From NCBI RefSeq assembly GCF_001083805.1, contig NZ_JXSK01000001.1, forward strand, positions 124,001 to 188,000: a stretch of DNA of 64,000 bases, written 5' to 3'. Under the pieces are notes generated by a model that worked only from the letters and a program-made list of their open reading frames with translations, made no database searches and was not told where the DNA came from. This document shows, piece after piece, positions 1-9,900 of the stretch. Origin of the DNA: Photorhabdus luminescens subsp. luminescens. Lineage in GTDB: Bacteria > Pseudomonadota > Gammaproteobacteria > Enterobacterales > Enterobacteriaceae. The position numbers and the translations under genes are program-made. The first letter of the stretch is position 1. The number at the start of each line of letters is the position of its first letter.

Positions 1-2
1 AT

Positions 3-1226
3 CACTTCTACATCCGGTCAAATCATGAGAATGAAACTTATGGACTTTATCAGACGGAAACAATCAATACACCGTGGAAAATAGTTATTGCTCCGCAACA
101 AGATAGTGATCTTGAAGATTTCGACCTGTTTAATGACTGGTTGGTCGTACAGGAGCGAACAAAAGGATTACCGACAATTCGTCAGGTTAATTGGCAGACA
201 CAGCAAGAAAAACAGATAAAGTTTGATGATCCAAGTTATATGGCATGGATTGATTACAATCCTGAACCTAATACTGATTTTGTACGTTATGGTTATTCAT
301 CCATGACGACACCAAGTTCAACATTCCAATGGAATATGAAAACAGGTGAGCGGGAATTACTTAAGCAGCAGGAAGTCAAAGGTTTCGATAAACATCATTA
401 TGAGAGCCAGCGTATTTGGGTGAAGGCCCGTGATGGCGTTGAAGTTCCGGTATCTTTGGTGTATCGAAAATCACTGTTTGAAAAAGGTCATAACCCGATA
501 CTGATTTATGGATATGGGGCTTATGGTATGAGCATGGACCCTTCATTTAGCTCACCGCGATTGAGTTTATTAGATCGAGGCTTTGTTTACGCTTTGGTTC
601 ATGTGCGTGGTGGCGGCGAATTGGGTAAAAAGTGGTATCTACAAGGTAAAGTCGAAAATAAAATGAATAGTTTTAATGACTTTATCGATGTGACCAAAGC
701 ACTGATTGCTCAGAAATATGGTGACAGCAAACGTGTTTATGCGATGGGAGGGAGTGCTGGTGGTTTATTAATGGGCGCTGTGATTAATCAGGCACCGGAA
801 TTATATCGCGGTGTGGTTGCTCAGGTTCCATTTGTTGACGCGGTGACAACTATGCTTGATCCTTCTATTCCTCTGACAGTAGGTGAATATGAAGAATGGG
901 GTAATCCCGAAAATAAAGAAGATTATTTCCGGATTAAATCATATAGTCCGTATGACAATATAAAACACCAACGTTATCCAAACTTATTGGTTACGAGTGG
1001 ATTTTATGACTCCCAAGTACAATATTGGGAACCCACTAAATGGGTAGCAAAATTACGGGATATGAAGAAAGGTGACTCTGTTCTGTTATTAGAAACCAAT
1101 ATGAGCGCCGGGCATGGTGGTAAATCAGGTCGATTTAATCGATTAAAAGATACTGCGCTGGATTACAGTTTTATTTTGATGCTGGATGATGCTAATAAAT
1201 ATTTTCCACAATTGAAAGATAACTGA
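3..1226 (+). CDS. ptrB: Oligopeptidase B, C-terminal part (5' end outside window)
   Basis: Serine peptidase of the prolyl oligopeptidase family (S9A), which cuts small peptides after Arg or Lys in the cytoplasm. The frame is open from base 3, so the visible 407 residues are the C-terminal part of a protein that is usually just under 700 residues; the start lies to the left. The catalytic domain is complete: the nucleophile Ser is in GGSAGGLLMGA (Ser codon at 753-755), the Asp is in TSGFYDSQVQYWEP and the His is in MSAGHGGKSGRF. The segment before it (start of the window to about base 400) is the end of the beta-propeller, with the family-typical FYIRSN sequence. The gene is followed by a strong hairpin terminator and reads alone, in the same direction as the receptor gene downstream. 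No defects are seen in the visible part. Confidence 0.93.
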   Translation, partial: HFYIRSNHENETYGLYQTETINTPWKIVIAPQQDSDLEDFDLFNDWLVVQERTKGLPTIRQVNWQTQQEKQIKFDDPSYMAWIDYNPEPNTDFVRYGYSSMTTPSSTFQWNMKTGERELLKQQEVKGFDKHHYESQRIWVKARDGVEVPVSLVYRKSLFEKGHNPILIYGYGAYGMSMDPSFSSPRLSLLDRGFVYALVHVRGGGELGKKWYLQGKVENKMNSFNDFIDVTKALIAQKYGDSKRVYAMGGSAGGLLMGAVINQAPELYRGVVAQVPFVDAVTTMLDPSIPLTVGEYEEWGNPENKEDYFRIKSYSPYDNIKHQRYPNLLVTSGFYDSQVQYWEPTKWVAKLRDMKKGDSVLLLETNMSAGHGGKSGRFNRLKDTALDYSFILMLDDANKYFPQLKDN

Positions 1227-1253
1227 AATAAATAATATAAGTTTGTTATTTGA

Positions 1254-1279
1254 AGCACTGATAATAATTTATCAGTGCT
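1254..1279 (+). terminator. Rho-independent terminator after ptrB
   Basis: Perfect 11-bp stem AGCACTGATAA / TTATCAGTGCT with loop TAAT, followed by a T-rich stretch (to about 1293). It begins 28 bases after the ptrB stop codon. Confidence 0.75.
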
Positions 1280-1348
1280 AAACATTTTTATTTTCTAAAA
1301 ACTGGTATGTGAGCAAATATTGATTTGTATGCATTTGGGATGATTGAA

Positions 1349-3697
1349 ATGAAAATAATGACAAAGATAGCAGGGGCCGGTGTGGTTTTAATTGGGCTGC
1401 AAGGGTTTGCTTATGGTGAGGAAAAACAAGAAAGGAAATCAGATAAGGTAATGAAGTTCAGTAGCCTTAAGGTTTCTGGTTCGCAGGATGATGCCGAAGT
1501 GCGGGCAATGGAAAGGCCCGGCTCTTACAGTTCTAAAGGAGAAGATACAAAACTTCAATCAATGGATAGCATATTACGCAGTATGCCAGGGACCTATACG
1601 CAAATAGATCCGGGGCAGGGAACGGTGAGTGTGAATATTCGTGGATTAAGTGGATTTGGTCGAGTGAATATGATGGTTGATGGTGTTAGCCAGAGTTTTT
1701 ATGGCACATCTCCGACGAGTCCTGCGCACGGTACTACTTATAACCAATTCGGTACAATCATTGATCCTAATTTTATTGTCGGAGTTGATGTCAACCGTGG
1801 TCAATCTGATGGCTCAGGTAGTGTTAATGCATTAGTGGGTAGCGCTAATTTTCGCACAATTGGTGTAGATGATGTGATATTCGCAGGGAATTCATTGGGA
1901 GTACACACAAAAACAGCTTATGGAAATAATGGTATTGGCTATAATGGCATGATAGCGGTTGCGGGTAAAACACCGGCTTTCAGTTCTGAAGGTTCAGTAG
2001 GCGCTATGTTGGCTGTCAGCGGGCATTCAATTGATGCACATTATAAGAATGGCGATGGAGTATTAAGCGATGAGTTTGTTACAGATAAATCGTTTAAACA
2101 AAAACCCAATTCGCAATTAATGAAAATAAAAATTGAACCAAATGAATTTCATGATATGGAGATAAGCGGTCGGAACTATCATAATAAATTCACCCGCCGC
2201 CATATTGATAGTCGGGATATTTATGTAAAATACAATTATACTCCATTTAGTGAATGGGTTGATATAAAATTACAGGTCAGCACCAGTGAGAGTAGTCAAC
2301 GCTATGAAGGCGATGCACTTTTTAAGTTGCTAAATAGCAACGCTAAAAATAAGTCAGATGCAATAGATATCAGTAATATTAGTCGCTTCGATTATGGAGA
2401 TACAAATTTTGAGTTAACATTTGGCAGTAAGTTGATGGAAACCGAATATAGTAGGACAACGAGTAGTGTTTATTCTGGTCAAGGTAAAGACGAAAAAGAA
2501 AAGGAAAAATATAAAAAGACAGATGGCGAAGTAAAAGAAAATAATGTTTTCGCGCCAAGTGGCAAACAAGATATTGCCAGTATTTATGGTGGGTTGAAAA
2601 TAAATCGTGGAATTTATCAGGCAGATATTACGTTTAATTATATGGATTACAGTGTCAAAGGCTATAAACCGGCTTGTGATCTACGGATTCCTTGTTTTCC
2701 CCAAGGAGCAACCGAATTAGATTTAAAAGAACGTGGGTTTAACCCAGGGGTTTTACTATCAGCAGAAATTATTCCTGAGTTCCAACCATTCGTTAGTTAT
2801 GCCCGTTCAATGAGAGCACCAAATATTCAGGAGACTTTCTATAGTAATGAAGGTGGTGGCTCCATGAATCCATTTCTGAAAGGAGAGACATCAGACACTT
2901 ATCAAATTGGCTTTAACAGTTTCCGCCCAGATTTAATTGTAAAGGGGGATATTTTCCGTCTGAAAGCTGCTTGGTATCATACTAAAGTAAAAAATTATAT
3001 TCTCAGTGATATCTGGCTTATATGTGGCAATAGAAAAACATGTAGAAACGATAGTTCGACAGATTACAATGAAGTCGATCCTAACATCAAAATGTATATC
3101 TATCACAATAGCTTGACTCCGGTAAAAATACACGGATATGAAATTGCTGCTGATTATGATGCGGGTATGTTTTATAGCAAATTGGCTTATAGTTGGCAAA
3201 AAACTCGTCAGCCAACCTCTGCTGCTACAGCGCATTTTGGTGCAGAGCCGTTGTCACAATTACCTGATAGCTTTATGACGTTGGATACGGGTATTCGTTT
3301 ATTTGATGAGAAACTCCGTATTGGTGCGATTGTTAAATATACCGGTAATTCTCATCGGCTGGACCCGGATCAATATAATTTTGATGATGAGGGGAGGGTT
3401 GTACAGCAAGAAGAACCTAAAATCCCAACGATAGTCGATCTTTATAGCGATTATCAGATAAATCACAATGTGTTGTTGAAATTTTCAATACAGAACTTGG
3501 CAAATAAAAATTATTCTGAAGCGCTTAATCGTGCAAATTCTTCTCCATTAATGACTGAGCAAACTTCGGCTATGCAAACCGCTCGGGCCGGACCTATATT
3601 GCCGGCGCAGAAATTCGTTTCTGATTATAGGAAAAATAAGTGGCAAAGGAAGGCCGCTATTTCAGATTTGCAGATCGTTTTTTCCGTTCTTTCTTGA
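1349..3697 (+). CDS. TonB-dependent outer membrane receptor, heme/hemoglobin type, with C-terminal frameshift
   Basis: Outer-membrane receptor for TonB/ExbBD-driven uptake. I chose the ATG at 1349 because it gives a clean signal peptide ([16 protein letters not shown]..., cut near AYG-EE) and has a weak GGGA about 8 bases upstream; ATGs at 1340 and 1358 are alternatives. A TonB-box-like SSLKVSG is followed by the plug domain (about residues 50-180, with [18 protein letters not shown]) and the barrel. The motifs [10 protein letters not shown] and MNPFLKGE resemble the FRAP and NPNL boxes of heme receptors, but the His usually found between them is absent, so the ligand is uncertain. The last part is out of frame: near base 3593 a shift of one base would restore a normal barrel end, YIAGAEIRF, stopping at 3622-3624. 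As written, about 35 unrelated residues follow and the gene runs 41 bases into the end of xseA. No neighbouring heme-use genes are seen. Confidence 0.85.
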   Translation: MKIMTKIAGAGVVLIGLQGFAYGEEKQERKSDKVMKFSSLKVSGSQDDAEVRAMERPGSYSSKGEDTKLQSMDSILRSMPGTYTQIDPGQGTVSVNIRGLSGFGRVNMMVDGVSQSFYGTSPTSPAHGTTYNQFGTIIDPNFIVGVDVNRGQSDGSGSVNALVGSANFRTIGVDDVIFAGNSLGVHTKTAYGNNGIGYNGMIAVAGKTPAFSSEGSVGAMLAVSGHSIDAHYKNGDGVLSDEFVTDKSFKQKPNSQLMKIKIEPNEFHDMEISGRNYHNKFTRRHIDSRDIYVKYNYTPFSEWVDIKLQVSTSESSQRYEGDALFKLLNSNAKNKSDAIDISNISRFDYGDTNFELTFGSKLMETEYSRTTSSVYSGQGKDEKEKEKYKKTDGEVKENNVFAPSGKQDIASIYGGLKINRGIYQADITFNYMDYSVKGYKPACDLRIPCFPQGATELDLKERGFNPGVLLSAEIIPEFQPFVSYARSMRAPNIQETFYSNEGGGSMNPFLKGETSDTYQIGFNSFRPDLIVKGDIFRLKAAWYHTKVKNYILSDIWLICGNRKTCRNDSSTDYNEVDPNIKMYIYHNSLTPVKIHGYEIAADYDAGMFYSKLAYSWQKTRQPTSAATAHFGAEPLSQLPDSFMTLDTGIRLFDEKLRIGAIVKYTGNSHRLDPDQYNFDDEGRVVQQEEPKIPTIVDLYSDYQINHNVLLKFSIQNLANKNYSEALNRANSSPLMTEQTSAMQTARAGPILPAQKFVSDYRKNKWQRKAAISDLQIVFSVLS

Positions 3698-5030
3698 TTT
3701 TCAATACTTCACTCTCAATCCAGCCATCTTGTAAACGGGTATTCAGGACATCACCAACATGTACCTGTTTGGTTTGTTTCAGTAATTTTCCATCCGAGGT
3801 TTGACTGATGTTATAACCACGGGCCAGTGTCGCCAGAGGGCTAACGGCTTCCATCCGTGAACAGGAAATGGCAAATTTTTCTCTGGAACGGCTGATTTGT
3901 CTCTCAATCGCTTGTCTTAATCGAAAATCTTGTTGCTGAATCTGTTGGCTATATTGATGGATCTGCGGGCTAGGTTCTGCGTACCAGAGCCGTTGCTGTA
4001 ATTTCTCATAAGCCAGGCTGCTTTGCTTTAAGTGCCGTTGTAAACTGTCAGTGAGTCGTTGGCGTAAACTGACCAGTAAGTTTTGCTGACGCGCTAGCCG
4101 TAAATGAGGATGTTGTTGCTGTAAACGATGAGATAACAGACTGAAAAAACGCTGTTTCCGGGCAAAGAAGTAATCCATTGCCATTTCCAACCGCTGTTGT
4201 TGAGACTGAATGTGACGTAACAGTTCGAGCTGATTACGGCTGACTAACTCAGCCGCTGCTGATGGTGTCGGGGCGCGTAAATCTGCGACAAAATCAGCAA
4301 TGGTGACATCCGTTTCATGACCGACCGCACTGACTATCGGAATATCACTGTGAAAAATCGCTCTGGCGACTTGTTCGTCGTTGAAACTCCATAAGTCTTC
4401 TAAAGAGCCGCCTCCGCGTCCGACAATCAATACATTACACTCCTGCCGTTCATTAGCTAATTCAATAGCTCGAATAATCTGTAACGGTGCTTCTGTTCCC
4501 TGAACCGCTGTTGGATAAATGATGATGGGCAATGATGGATCACGGCGCTTTAAAATATTCAAAATATCATGCAGGGCAGCGCCGCTGGTTGAGGTAATCA
4601 CACCAAGCTGTTTAGCAGGGGATGGCAACGGTTTTTTATGGCTTTGGTCAAATAACCCTTCTGTACTGAGTTTTTGTTTCAATAATTCAAACTGTTGCTG
4701 TAACAGGCCATCACCGGCGGGTTGCATACTTTCAACAATAAGCTGATAGTCCCCTCTTGGCTCGTAAAGCGTGATTGCCGCACGGACCAAAATCTGCTGA
4801 CCATTTTGTGGCCTGAATGTCACCCGCTGATTGCTACTGCGAAACATTGCTGCCCGCACTTGGGCACGCTCATCTTTTAGCGTGAAGTACCAGTGCCCGG
4901 AGGAGGGTTGAGAAAAGTTGGATATTTCAGCGCTTAGCCAAATTCTACCCATTTCCATTTCGAGCAGTTGCCGAACCGTCTGATTCAGGCGACTAACAGA
5001 AAAAATTCCAGTGTTAAAAGATAGTGACAT
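3657..5030 (-). CDS. xseA: Exodeoxyribonuclease VII large subunit
   Basis: Catalytic large subunit of exonuclease VII, which with XseB degrades single-stranded DNA to oligonucleotides in repair. The start [10 protein letters not shown] (457 residues) aligns with the usual N-terminus; an upstream ATG at 5051 would add MKFDLTH, which I consider untranslated. The N-terminal OB-fold is seen in [19 protein letters not shown], and the catalytic domain in [31 protein letters not shown] and [26 protein letters not shown] long Gln-rich helical region (about residues 270-400) is the coiled-coil arm. The gene lies divergent from guaB, as in E. coli. Its 3' end overlaps the out-of-frame tail of the convergent receptor gene; if that receptor ended at 3624 there would be no overlap. 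Confidence 0.96.
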   Translation of the reverse strand: MSLSFNTGIFSVSRLNQTVRQLLEMEMGRIWLSAEISNFSQPSSGHWYFTLKDERAQVRAAMFRSSNQRVTFRPQNGQQILVRAAITLYEPRGDYQLIVESMQPAGDGLLQQQFELLKQKLSTEGLFDQSHKKPLPSPAKQLGVITSTSGAALHDILNILKRRDPSLPIIIYPTAVQGTEAPLQIIRAIELANERQECNVLIVGRGGGSLEDLWSFNDEQVARAIFHSDIPIVSAVGHETDVTIADFVADLRAPTPSAAAELVSRNQLELLRHIQSQQQRLEMAMDYFFARKQRFFSLLSHRLQQQHPHLRLARQQNLLVSLRQRLTDSLQRHLKQSSLAYEKLQQRLWYAEPSPQIHQYSQQIQQQDFRLRQAIERQISRSREKFAISCSRMEAVSPLATLARGYNISQTSDGKLLKQTKQVHVGDVLNTRLQDGWIESEVLKIKKERKKRSANLK

Positions 5031-5122
5031 GTGAGTAAGATCAAATTTCAAAACAATAACTTAATGTGCTGATACTAACCTGCATCATGAAGTAAGCAAG
5101 AAATTTTTTGATAAAATGCTGG

Positions 5123-5138
5123 AGGCAACCGATTACGT
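5123..5138 (+). promoter_or_regulatory. PurR-like operator in front of guaBA
   Basis: AGGCAACCGATTACGT matches the relaxed purine operator ANGCAANCGNTTNCNT at every defined position. It lies just upstream of the guaB -10 element, overlapping the expected -35 zone, which is where a repressor would block the promoter. Known biology: guaBA of E. coli is repressed by PurR. No binding data are available here. Confidence 0.65.
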
Positions 5139-5142
5139 TCTG

Positions 5143-5148
5143 TATAAT
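5143..5148 (+). promoter_or_regulatory. -10 element of the guaBA promoter
   Basis: Consensus TATAAT, 54 bases before the guaB ATG, in the GC-rich context GTATAATGCCGCGG that resembles the E. coli guaBA promoter. The -35 hexamer is poor (TGGAGG near 5120), consistent with a regulated promoter. Confidence 0.6.
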
Positions 5149-5202
5149 GCCGCGGCAATATTTTATCCCTTAAATTTTCAGCAGCTTGGTGAGATATTGC
5201 TT

Positions 5203-6669
5203 ATGTTACGAATTAAAAAAGAAGCGTTAACCTTTGATGATGTTCTGTTGGTTCCTGCTCACTCTACTGTTCTACCTAACACTGCTGACCTGTCTACTCA
5301 ACTGACTTCCACCATTCGTCTAAAAGTGCCTATGTTGTCTGCCGCTATGGATACCGTCACGGAATCCGGTTTGGCTATCGCATTGGCTCAGGAAGGTGGA
5401 ATGGGTTTCATCCATAAAAATATGTCTATTGAGCGTCAGGCAGAAGAAGTTAGCCGAGTTAAAAAACATGAGAGCGGTGTTGTGACAGATCCGGTCACTG
5501 TGGCGCCGGAAACAACGCTGCGTGAAGTTAAAGAATTGACAGAACGTAATGGTTTTGCGGGTTATCCGGTTGTCACTGAAGGAAATGAGTTGGTTGGTAT
5601 TATTACTGGCCGTGATGTACGTTTCGTTACTGATTTGGATCAGCCTGTTACTGCGGTAATGACGTCTAAAGAGCGTCTGGTGACAGTAAAAGAAGGTGAA
5701 GCCCGTGAAGTTGTGTTGCAGAAAATGCATGAAAAACGTGTTGAGAAAGCGCTGGTAGTTGATGGGAACTTTCATCTACTCGGCATGATCACGGTTAAAG
5801 ATTTCCAGAAAGCGGAACGTAAACCGAACGCCTGTAAGGATGAACGTGGTCGTTTACGTGTTGGCGCTGCGGTTGGAGCTGGCGCCGGCAATGAAGCGCG
5901 TATTGATGCATTGGTTGCCGCTGGTGTTGATGTTCTGCTTATTGATTCCTCGCATGGTCATTCTGAAGGGGTACTGCAACGTATCCGTGAAACTCGCGCT
6001 AAGTACCCAAATCTACAAATTATTGGCGGTAACGTGGCGACCGGGGAAGGCGCAAAAGCGCTGGTAGCGGCTGGCGTCAATGCGGTTAAAGTCGGTATTG
6101 GTCCCGGTTCTATCTGTACTACCCGTATTGTTACCGGTGTAGGTGTGCCGCAAATTACTGCTATCTCTGATGCCGTTGAAGCATTGGAAGGCACTGGTAT
6201 TCCAGTTATTGCCGATGGCGGCATTCGTTTCTCCGGTGATATTGCCAAAGCCATCGCCGCGGGAGCGTCGTGTGTTATGGTGGGCTCAATGTTGGCAGGG
6301 ACAGAAGAGTCGCCGGGAGAAATTGAGCTATACCAAGGACGTTCATTTAAATCTTATCGTGGCATGGGATCATTGGGAGCGATGTCTAAAGGCTCTTCTG
6401 ATCGATATTTCCAAACTGATAATGCCGCAGACAAATTGGTACCGGAAGGTATTGAAGGCCGTGTTGCTTATAAAGGCTTGCTGAAAAACATTGTCCATCA
6501 GCAAATGGGAGGCTTGCGTTCCTGTATGGGGCTGACCGGCTGCGCAACTATTGATGAATTGAGAACCAAAGCAGAATTTGTTCGCATCAGTGGTGCAGGC
6601 ATTCAGGAAAGCCACGTTCACGATGTCACCATTATCAAAGAGTCTCCAAACTACCGGTTAGGTTTGTAA
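5203..6669 (+). CDS. guaB: Inosine-5'-monophosphate dehydrogenase
   Basis: Oxidises IMP to XMP with NAD+, the first committed step of GMP synthesis. From the ATG at 5203 ([16 protein letters not shown]) the protein has 488 residues, the same as E. coli; in-frame codons upstream to 5116 are untranslated leader and contain the promoter. The TIM-barrel fold is interrupted at about residues 90-205 by two CBS domains (ending near LGMITVKDF). The catalytic Cys is residue 305 in [17 protein letters not shown], followed by the flap MGSLGAM. It forms an operon with guaA (73 bases between stop and start, holding a hairpin). All key residues are intact. Confidence 0.98.
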   Translation: MLRIKKEALTFDDVLLVPAHSTVLPNTADLSTQLTSTIRLKVPMLSAAMDTVTESGLAIALAQEGGMGFIHKNMSIERQAEEVSRVKKHESGVVTDPVTVAPETTLREVKELTERNGFAGYPVVTEGNELVGIITGRDVRFVTDLDQPVTAVMTSKERLVTVKEGEAREVVLQKMHEKRVEKALVVDGNFHLLGMITVKDFQKAERKPNACKDERGRLRVGAAVGAGAGNEARIDALVAAGVDVLLIDSSHGHSEGVLQRIRETRAKYPNLQIIGGNVATGEGAKALVAAGVNAVKVGIGPGSICTTRIVTGVGVPQITAISDAVEALEGTGIPVIADGGIRFSGDIAKAIAAGASCVMVGSMLAGTEESPGEIELYQGRSFKSYRGMGSLGAMSKGSSDRYFQTDNAADKLVPEGIEGRVAYKGLLKNIVHQQMGGLRSCMGLTGCATIDELRTKAEFVRISGAGIQESHVHDVTIIKESPNYRLGL

Positions 6670-6681
6670 TCCATATTTATT

Positions 6682-6701
6682 GTGGCCCATATAAGGGCCA
6701 C
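6682..6701 (+). other. Intercistronic hairpin between guaB and guaA
   Basis: GTGGCCC, six-base loop, GGGCCAC: a perfect 7-bp GC-rich stem 12 bases after the guaB stop. No T-run follows at once, so it is more likely an RNA stabiliser or weak attenuator than a full terminator; guaA has no obvious promoter of its own. Confidence 0.5.
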
Positions 6702-6742
6702 TTATCTCTATTTGTTACTTGTTTTTTTGGAATTCACCGCAC

Positions 6743-8320
6743 ATGACAACTAATATCCATCAGCACCGCATTCTTATCCTTGATTTTGGTTCGCAATATA
6801 CTCAATTGATTGCTCGCCGTATCCGTGAAATCGGGGTTTATTGTGAACTTTGGGCATGTGATGTCACTGAAGAGCAAATCCGCGAATTCAACCCAAGCGG
6901 CATTATTCTTTCCGGTGGCCCGGAAAGTACCACCGCACAAGGAAGTCCACGTGCACCTGAATATGTTTTTAACGCTGGCGTTCCGGTTCTGGGGGTTTGC
7001 TATGGCATGCAAACGATGTCAGTACAATTCGGGGGTAAGGTAGAAGATTCTACTCAGCGTGAATTTGGTTATGCTCAGGTTGAGATTAAAACGGAAAGTG
7101 CATTATTCCGTGGAATCCAGGATTCATTAAATGAGCAAGGTAAACCATTATTGGATGTATGGATGAGTCACGGTGATAAAGTCACTGCAATTCCTGAGGA
7201 CTTTACCACTATCGCCAGCACTGATACCTGTCCATTTGCCATCATAGCAAATGAAGAAAAACGTTTTTACGGTGTGCAATTCCACCCGGAAGTCACCCAT
7301 ACCCATCAGGGGCAGCGTATATTGGAGCGTTTTGTCCTGGATATATGCCAATGCGAAGCGCTGTGGACACCTGCCTCTATTATCGAAGATACCGTTGTAC
7401 GCTTGCGTGAACAGGTTGGTGAGGATCACGTTATTTTGGGGCTGTCCGGTGGTGTTGATTCCTCTGTCACCGCATTGTTACTGCATCGTGCAATTGGTAA
7501 CCGCCTGACCTGTGTATTTGTTGATAATGGTTTGCTGCGTTTGAATGAAGCTGATCAGGTGATGGACATGTTTGCCGGCAAATTTGGGCTGAACATTGTT
7601 CATGTTCCGGCAGAGGATCGTTTCCTTACTGCACTGGCTGGCATCAATGATCCGGAAGAAAAGCGTAAAACGATTGGCCGTGTGTTTATTGAAGTCTTTG
7701 ATCAAGAGGCAAGTAAGCAGACTCAGGTTAAATGGCTGGCGCAAGGCACTATTTATCCAGACGTCATCGAATCAGCGGCATCTGCGACAGGCAAGGCACA
7801 CGTTATCAAATCTCATCATAACGTAGGTGGTTTGCCGGAAGAGATGAAATTGGGTCTGGTGGAACCGCTGAAAGAGCTGTTCAAAGATGAAGTACGTAAA
7901 ATTGGTTTGGAATTGGGATTGCCTTATGACATGTTGAACCGTCATCCATTCCCAGGCCCCGGTTTGGGGGTTCGTGTATTGGGTGAAGTGAAGAAAGAGT
8001 ACTGCGATCTGCTGCGTTGTGCAGATGCTATTTTTATCGAAGAGCTGCACAAAGCTGATTTGTACAATAAAGTTAGCCAGGCGTTTACAGTATTCTTGCC
8101 AGTTCGCTCCGTGGGCGTGATGGGGGATGGCCGTAAATATGATTGGGTTGTTTCGTTACGGGCAGTAGAAACGATTGATTTTATGACCGCACATTGGGCG
8201 CATTTACCATACGATTTCCTGGGCCGGGTTTCTAACCGGATCATCAATGAAGTCAGTGGGATATCGAGAGTTGTCTATGATGTCAGCGGTAAACCACCTG
8301 CTACTATTGAGTGGGAATAA
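6743..8320 (+). CDS. guaA: GMP synthase (glutamine-hydrolysing)
   Basis: Converts XMP to GMP using ATP and glutamine, completing the branch begun by GuaB. The ATG at 6743 gives [18 protein letters not shown] and 525 residues, identical in length to E. coli GuaA. The class I glutamine amidotransferase domain comes first (about 1-205): nucleophile Cys86 in GVCYGMQ, and the His/Glu pair in [11 protein letters not shown]. The ATP pyrophosphatase domain follows with the P-loop SGGVDSSV, and the C-terminal dimerisation domain ends in KPPATIEWE. It is second gene of the guaBA operon and is followed by a clear terminator. Nothing unusual is seen. Confidence 0.98.
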   Translation: MTTNIHQHRILILDFGSQYTQLIARRIREIGVYCELWACDVTEEQIREFNPSGIILSGGPESTTAQGSPRAPEYVFNAGVPVLGVCYGMQTMSVQFGGKVEDSTQREFGYAQVEIKTESALFRGIQDSLNEQGKPLLDVWMSHGDKVTAIPEDFTTIASTDTCPFAIIANEEKRFYGVQFHPEVTHTHQGQRILERFVLDICQCEALWTPASIIEDTVVRLREQVGEDHVILGLSGGVDSSVTALLLHRAIGNRLTCVFVDNGLLRLNEADQVMDMFAGKFGLNIVHVPAEDRFLTALAGINDPEEKRKTIGRVFIEVFDQEASKQTQVKWLAQGTIYPDVIESAASATGKAHVIKSHHNVGGLPEEMKLGLVEPLKELFKDEVRKIGLELGLPYDMLNRHPFPGPGLGVRVLGEVKKEYCDLLRCADAIFIEELHKADLYNKVSQAFTVFLPVRSVGVMGDGRKYDWVVSLRAVETIDFMTAHWAHLPYDFLGRVSNRIINEVSGISRVVYDVSGKPPATIEWE

Positions 8321-8358
8321 GTCCTTAAAGTCTATAGACATCGGTTGAAGCTTAAACT

Positions 8359-8397
8359 AAAAACACCAATAAAACTAAAACGCTTTTTGGTGTTTTT
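8359..8397 (+). terminator. Terminator of the guaBA operon
   Basis: Perfect 11-bp stem AAAAACACCAA / TTGGTGTTTTT with a 17-base loop, 39 bases after the guaA stop; the 3' arm itself supplies the T-run. The A-rich 5' arm means it could also stop transcription coming from the other side. Confidence 0.75.
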
Positions 8398-8579
8398 ATC
8401 TATGGTATGTACTGAACTATATTCGCCTGTTGAATATAATTGAGATTGGATTGAAGAGGCTTTAACTCATGAGAATGTGTGTCATAGCGGCCCATTAACA
8501 AAGTTGAATGTGTTAAACAGAGAAAACAATTGTTACGGTGCTGGTTATGATTGAAGAATATTAAGAGTAAACTTGATAT

Positions 8580-8840
8580 TCATTTTAGCTTACGGTTAAA
8601 ACTTGGTTTTTTCAGCTTTATTTTGTCTACAATCTGGGCTGGATCTAGTGACAACAAACGGGCTATGCGCACAAATTCCACGACATCTAGTCTTCTTTCA
8701 CCATTTTCAACTTTGGCTATAAATGATTGAGGGCGGCCAAATGCTTGTGCCAGTTTTTCCTGTGTAATGCCCTTTTCCAAGCGTGTTTCGCGTAATAATC
8801 GGATAACATGCTGATATTCCTCTGAGTAAATCGAACTCAT
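8580..8840 (-). CDS. XRE-family helix-turn-helix regulator
   Basis: An 86-residue DNA-binding protein. The HTH_3/XRE fold covers about residues 10-70: LLRETRLEKGITQEKLAQAFGRPQSFIAKVENGERRL gives helices 1-4, with QSFIAKVENGERR as the recognition helix and the turn after it. The C-terminus is basic (KLKKPSFNRKLK). The start ATG has AAGG about 8 bases upstream. It stands as a single gene at the edge of a small accessory block next to a CcdAB pair in the same orientation, separated by about 200 bases, so it may control that block or a lost mobile element. Its target is unknown and no operator was recognised. Confidence 0.8.
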   Translation of the reverse strand: MSSIYSEEYQHVIRLLRETRLEKGITQEKLAQAFGRPQSFIAKVENGERRLDVVEFVRIARLLSLDPAQIVDKIKLKKPSFNRKLK

Positions 8841-9037
8841 TCGTTTTGCCTTAATAAAAAATCCTAAGATAGAATATCTCTCATTTGCAATTATCTCTGT
8901 TATTGATAACCCTTTATTTGGGTTAATACTTAAAAAAACACATTGAAATTAATACAACGAAATTTTGGATGGTTCTGGCTTACAACTCCTATACTGAAAC
9001 CTTATTTTGAAGTTGATCTAAAATTTAAATCAACTAA

Positions 9038-9358
9038 CTAAATCCCTGAAACGATAGTATCTAAAGCTGCCATGATATCGGAGTGAATACCGGGTATAAC
9101 ACAGACGATATCCGCAGCTTTTAATTTGCTCTTCGCTACCGTTGTCACTGACTTTGTAATAACGATATATCGATCATCTTTAATTTCAATCACTGGCGTT
9201 AACGTTTTGACGCGTGAGTTTTTATCTGACAGTGGAGCAATTGGCATTATTACCCGTGAATCATAGTCGTCTAATAGGTCATTTTGAATGTCGATAATGA
9301 AAGGATATTGCTCCCTCGATTTAGGGGATTTGTTGCGGTAAACAGCGTACTGAGCCAT
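9038..9358 (-). CDS. ccdB: CcdB-family toxin
   Basis: A 106-residue protein with the CcdB/MazF-like fold; CcdB poisons DNA gyrase. Family features are the N-terminal YAVYRNK strand, YPFIIDIQNDLLDDYDSRVIMPI and a final Gly-Ile. In F-plasmid CcdB the last three residues W-G-I are needed for killing; here they are S-G-I, so toxicity cannot be assumed. The ATG at 9358 shares one base with the stop of the antitoxin gene upstream (TGATG); a TTG one codon earlier is possible. Antitoxin-first order and translational coupling are typical of ccdAB modules. It is chromosomal here, between guaA and rlmA. Confidence 0.82.
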   Translation of the reverse strand: MAQYAVYRNKSPKSREQYPFIIDIQNDLLDDYDSRVIMPIAPLSDKNSRVKTLTPVIEIKDDRYIVITKSVTTVAKSKLKAADIVCVIPGIHSDIMAALDTIVSGI

Positions 9359-9624
9359 CAAATAACCCCGTATTCATCATCATCGGTAAATAGCCCTGCA
9401 CTACGCTCAAATTCATTGAAAGCGTGGATACCGACTTTGTTTTCAGCTTTCCATTGCTGTCTTTTTTTCTCACGAACAACATCGGACAACATTTTGTCTA
9501 GTGTCGCTGATAAGTTGAGTCCTAAATCACGGGCTTCATCTACTACTTCAGCCGTCAAATAAACATTTGTACTGCGTTTACCGGATCGTTTTCGTTCTAC
9601 GGTTGAGACGCATTGTATTTTCAT
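9358..9624 (-). CDS. ccdA: CcdA-family antitoxin
   Basis: Labile antitoxin that should bind and neutralise CcdB and autoregulate the operon. The ATG at 9624 is preceded by AGGTG at good spacing (88 residues); an ATG at 9636 has no such site. An N-terminal ribbon-helix-helix part (about residues 10-50, KRSTNVYLTAEVVDEARDL) is followed by the toxin-binding tail, where QWKAENKVGIHAFNEF parallels the RWKAENQEGM region of F-plasmid CcdA. The N-terminus is longer and more basic than in the plasmid protein. It overlaps ccdB by one base. Confidence 0.82.
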   Translation of the reverse strand: MKIQCVSTVERKRSGKRSTNVYLTAEVVDEARDLGLNLSATLDKMLSDVVREKKRQQWKAENKVGIHAFNEFERSAGLFTDDDEYGVI

Positions 9625-9663
9625 CAGACACCTCATCTATGCGTGTAAAACATGCACATAAGT

Positions 9664-9900
9664 CTATGGCAGATAGTGAGCATCATCAAGGAGTTCTAAG
9701 CCGAAACCGCCGGAATTTCTGTTTCCTATCTTGTGTCTATGTTTCTGTTGTTGTTCGATTAGGGTTAGAAATCGGTCAGCAGCTCCCTTTGTATGTTGTT
9801 CATAGAGCGTTAATATCTCTGAATCAGGCAATAGATTGATATCATCTTGGTTAGATTGTTTAGCTATTCTCGGATGTTTTCCGATAACTCTTTTGTTCAT
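9664..9900 (-). pseudogene. Remnant of a DUF2335 membrane-protein gene
   Basis: A 78-residue reading frame from the ATG at 9900 (AAAGAG upstream). LPDSEILTLYEQHTKGAADR followed by FLTLIEQQQKHRHKI resembles the N-terminal part of DUF2335 proteins, which then carry two transmembrane helices. Here the similarity stops after HRHKI; the last 20 or so residues are unrelated and there is no membrane segment. I infer a truncated gene whose 3' part was lost, possibly during formation of the neighbouring accessory block. An alternative is that it is a short, complete protein of unknown role. It lies 40 bases upstream of ccdA in the same direction. Confidence 0.5.

Noticed and set aside
1254-1279. Palindrome CTGATAATAATTTATCAG as a Fur box for the receptor gene
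   Set aside because: It contains a GATAATAAT core, but the long perfect stem and T-rich tail right after ptrB fit a terminator better, and it lies too far from the receptor start to be convincing.
2933-3235. 100-codon open frame on the minus strand inside the TonB receptor
   Set aside because: It lies fully inside a well-supported gene, has no ribosome-binding site and its translation resembles no protein; shadow of the receptor.
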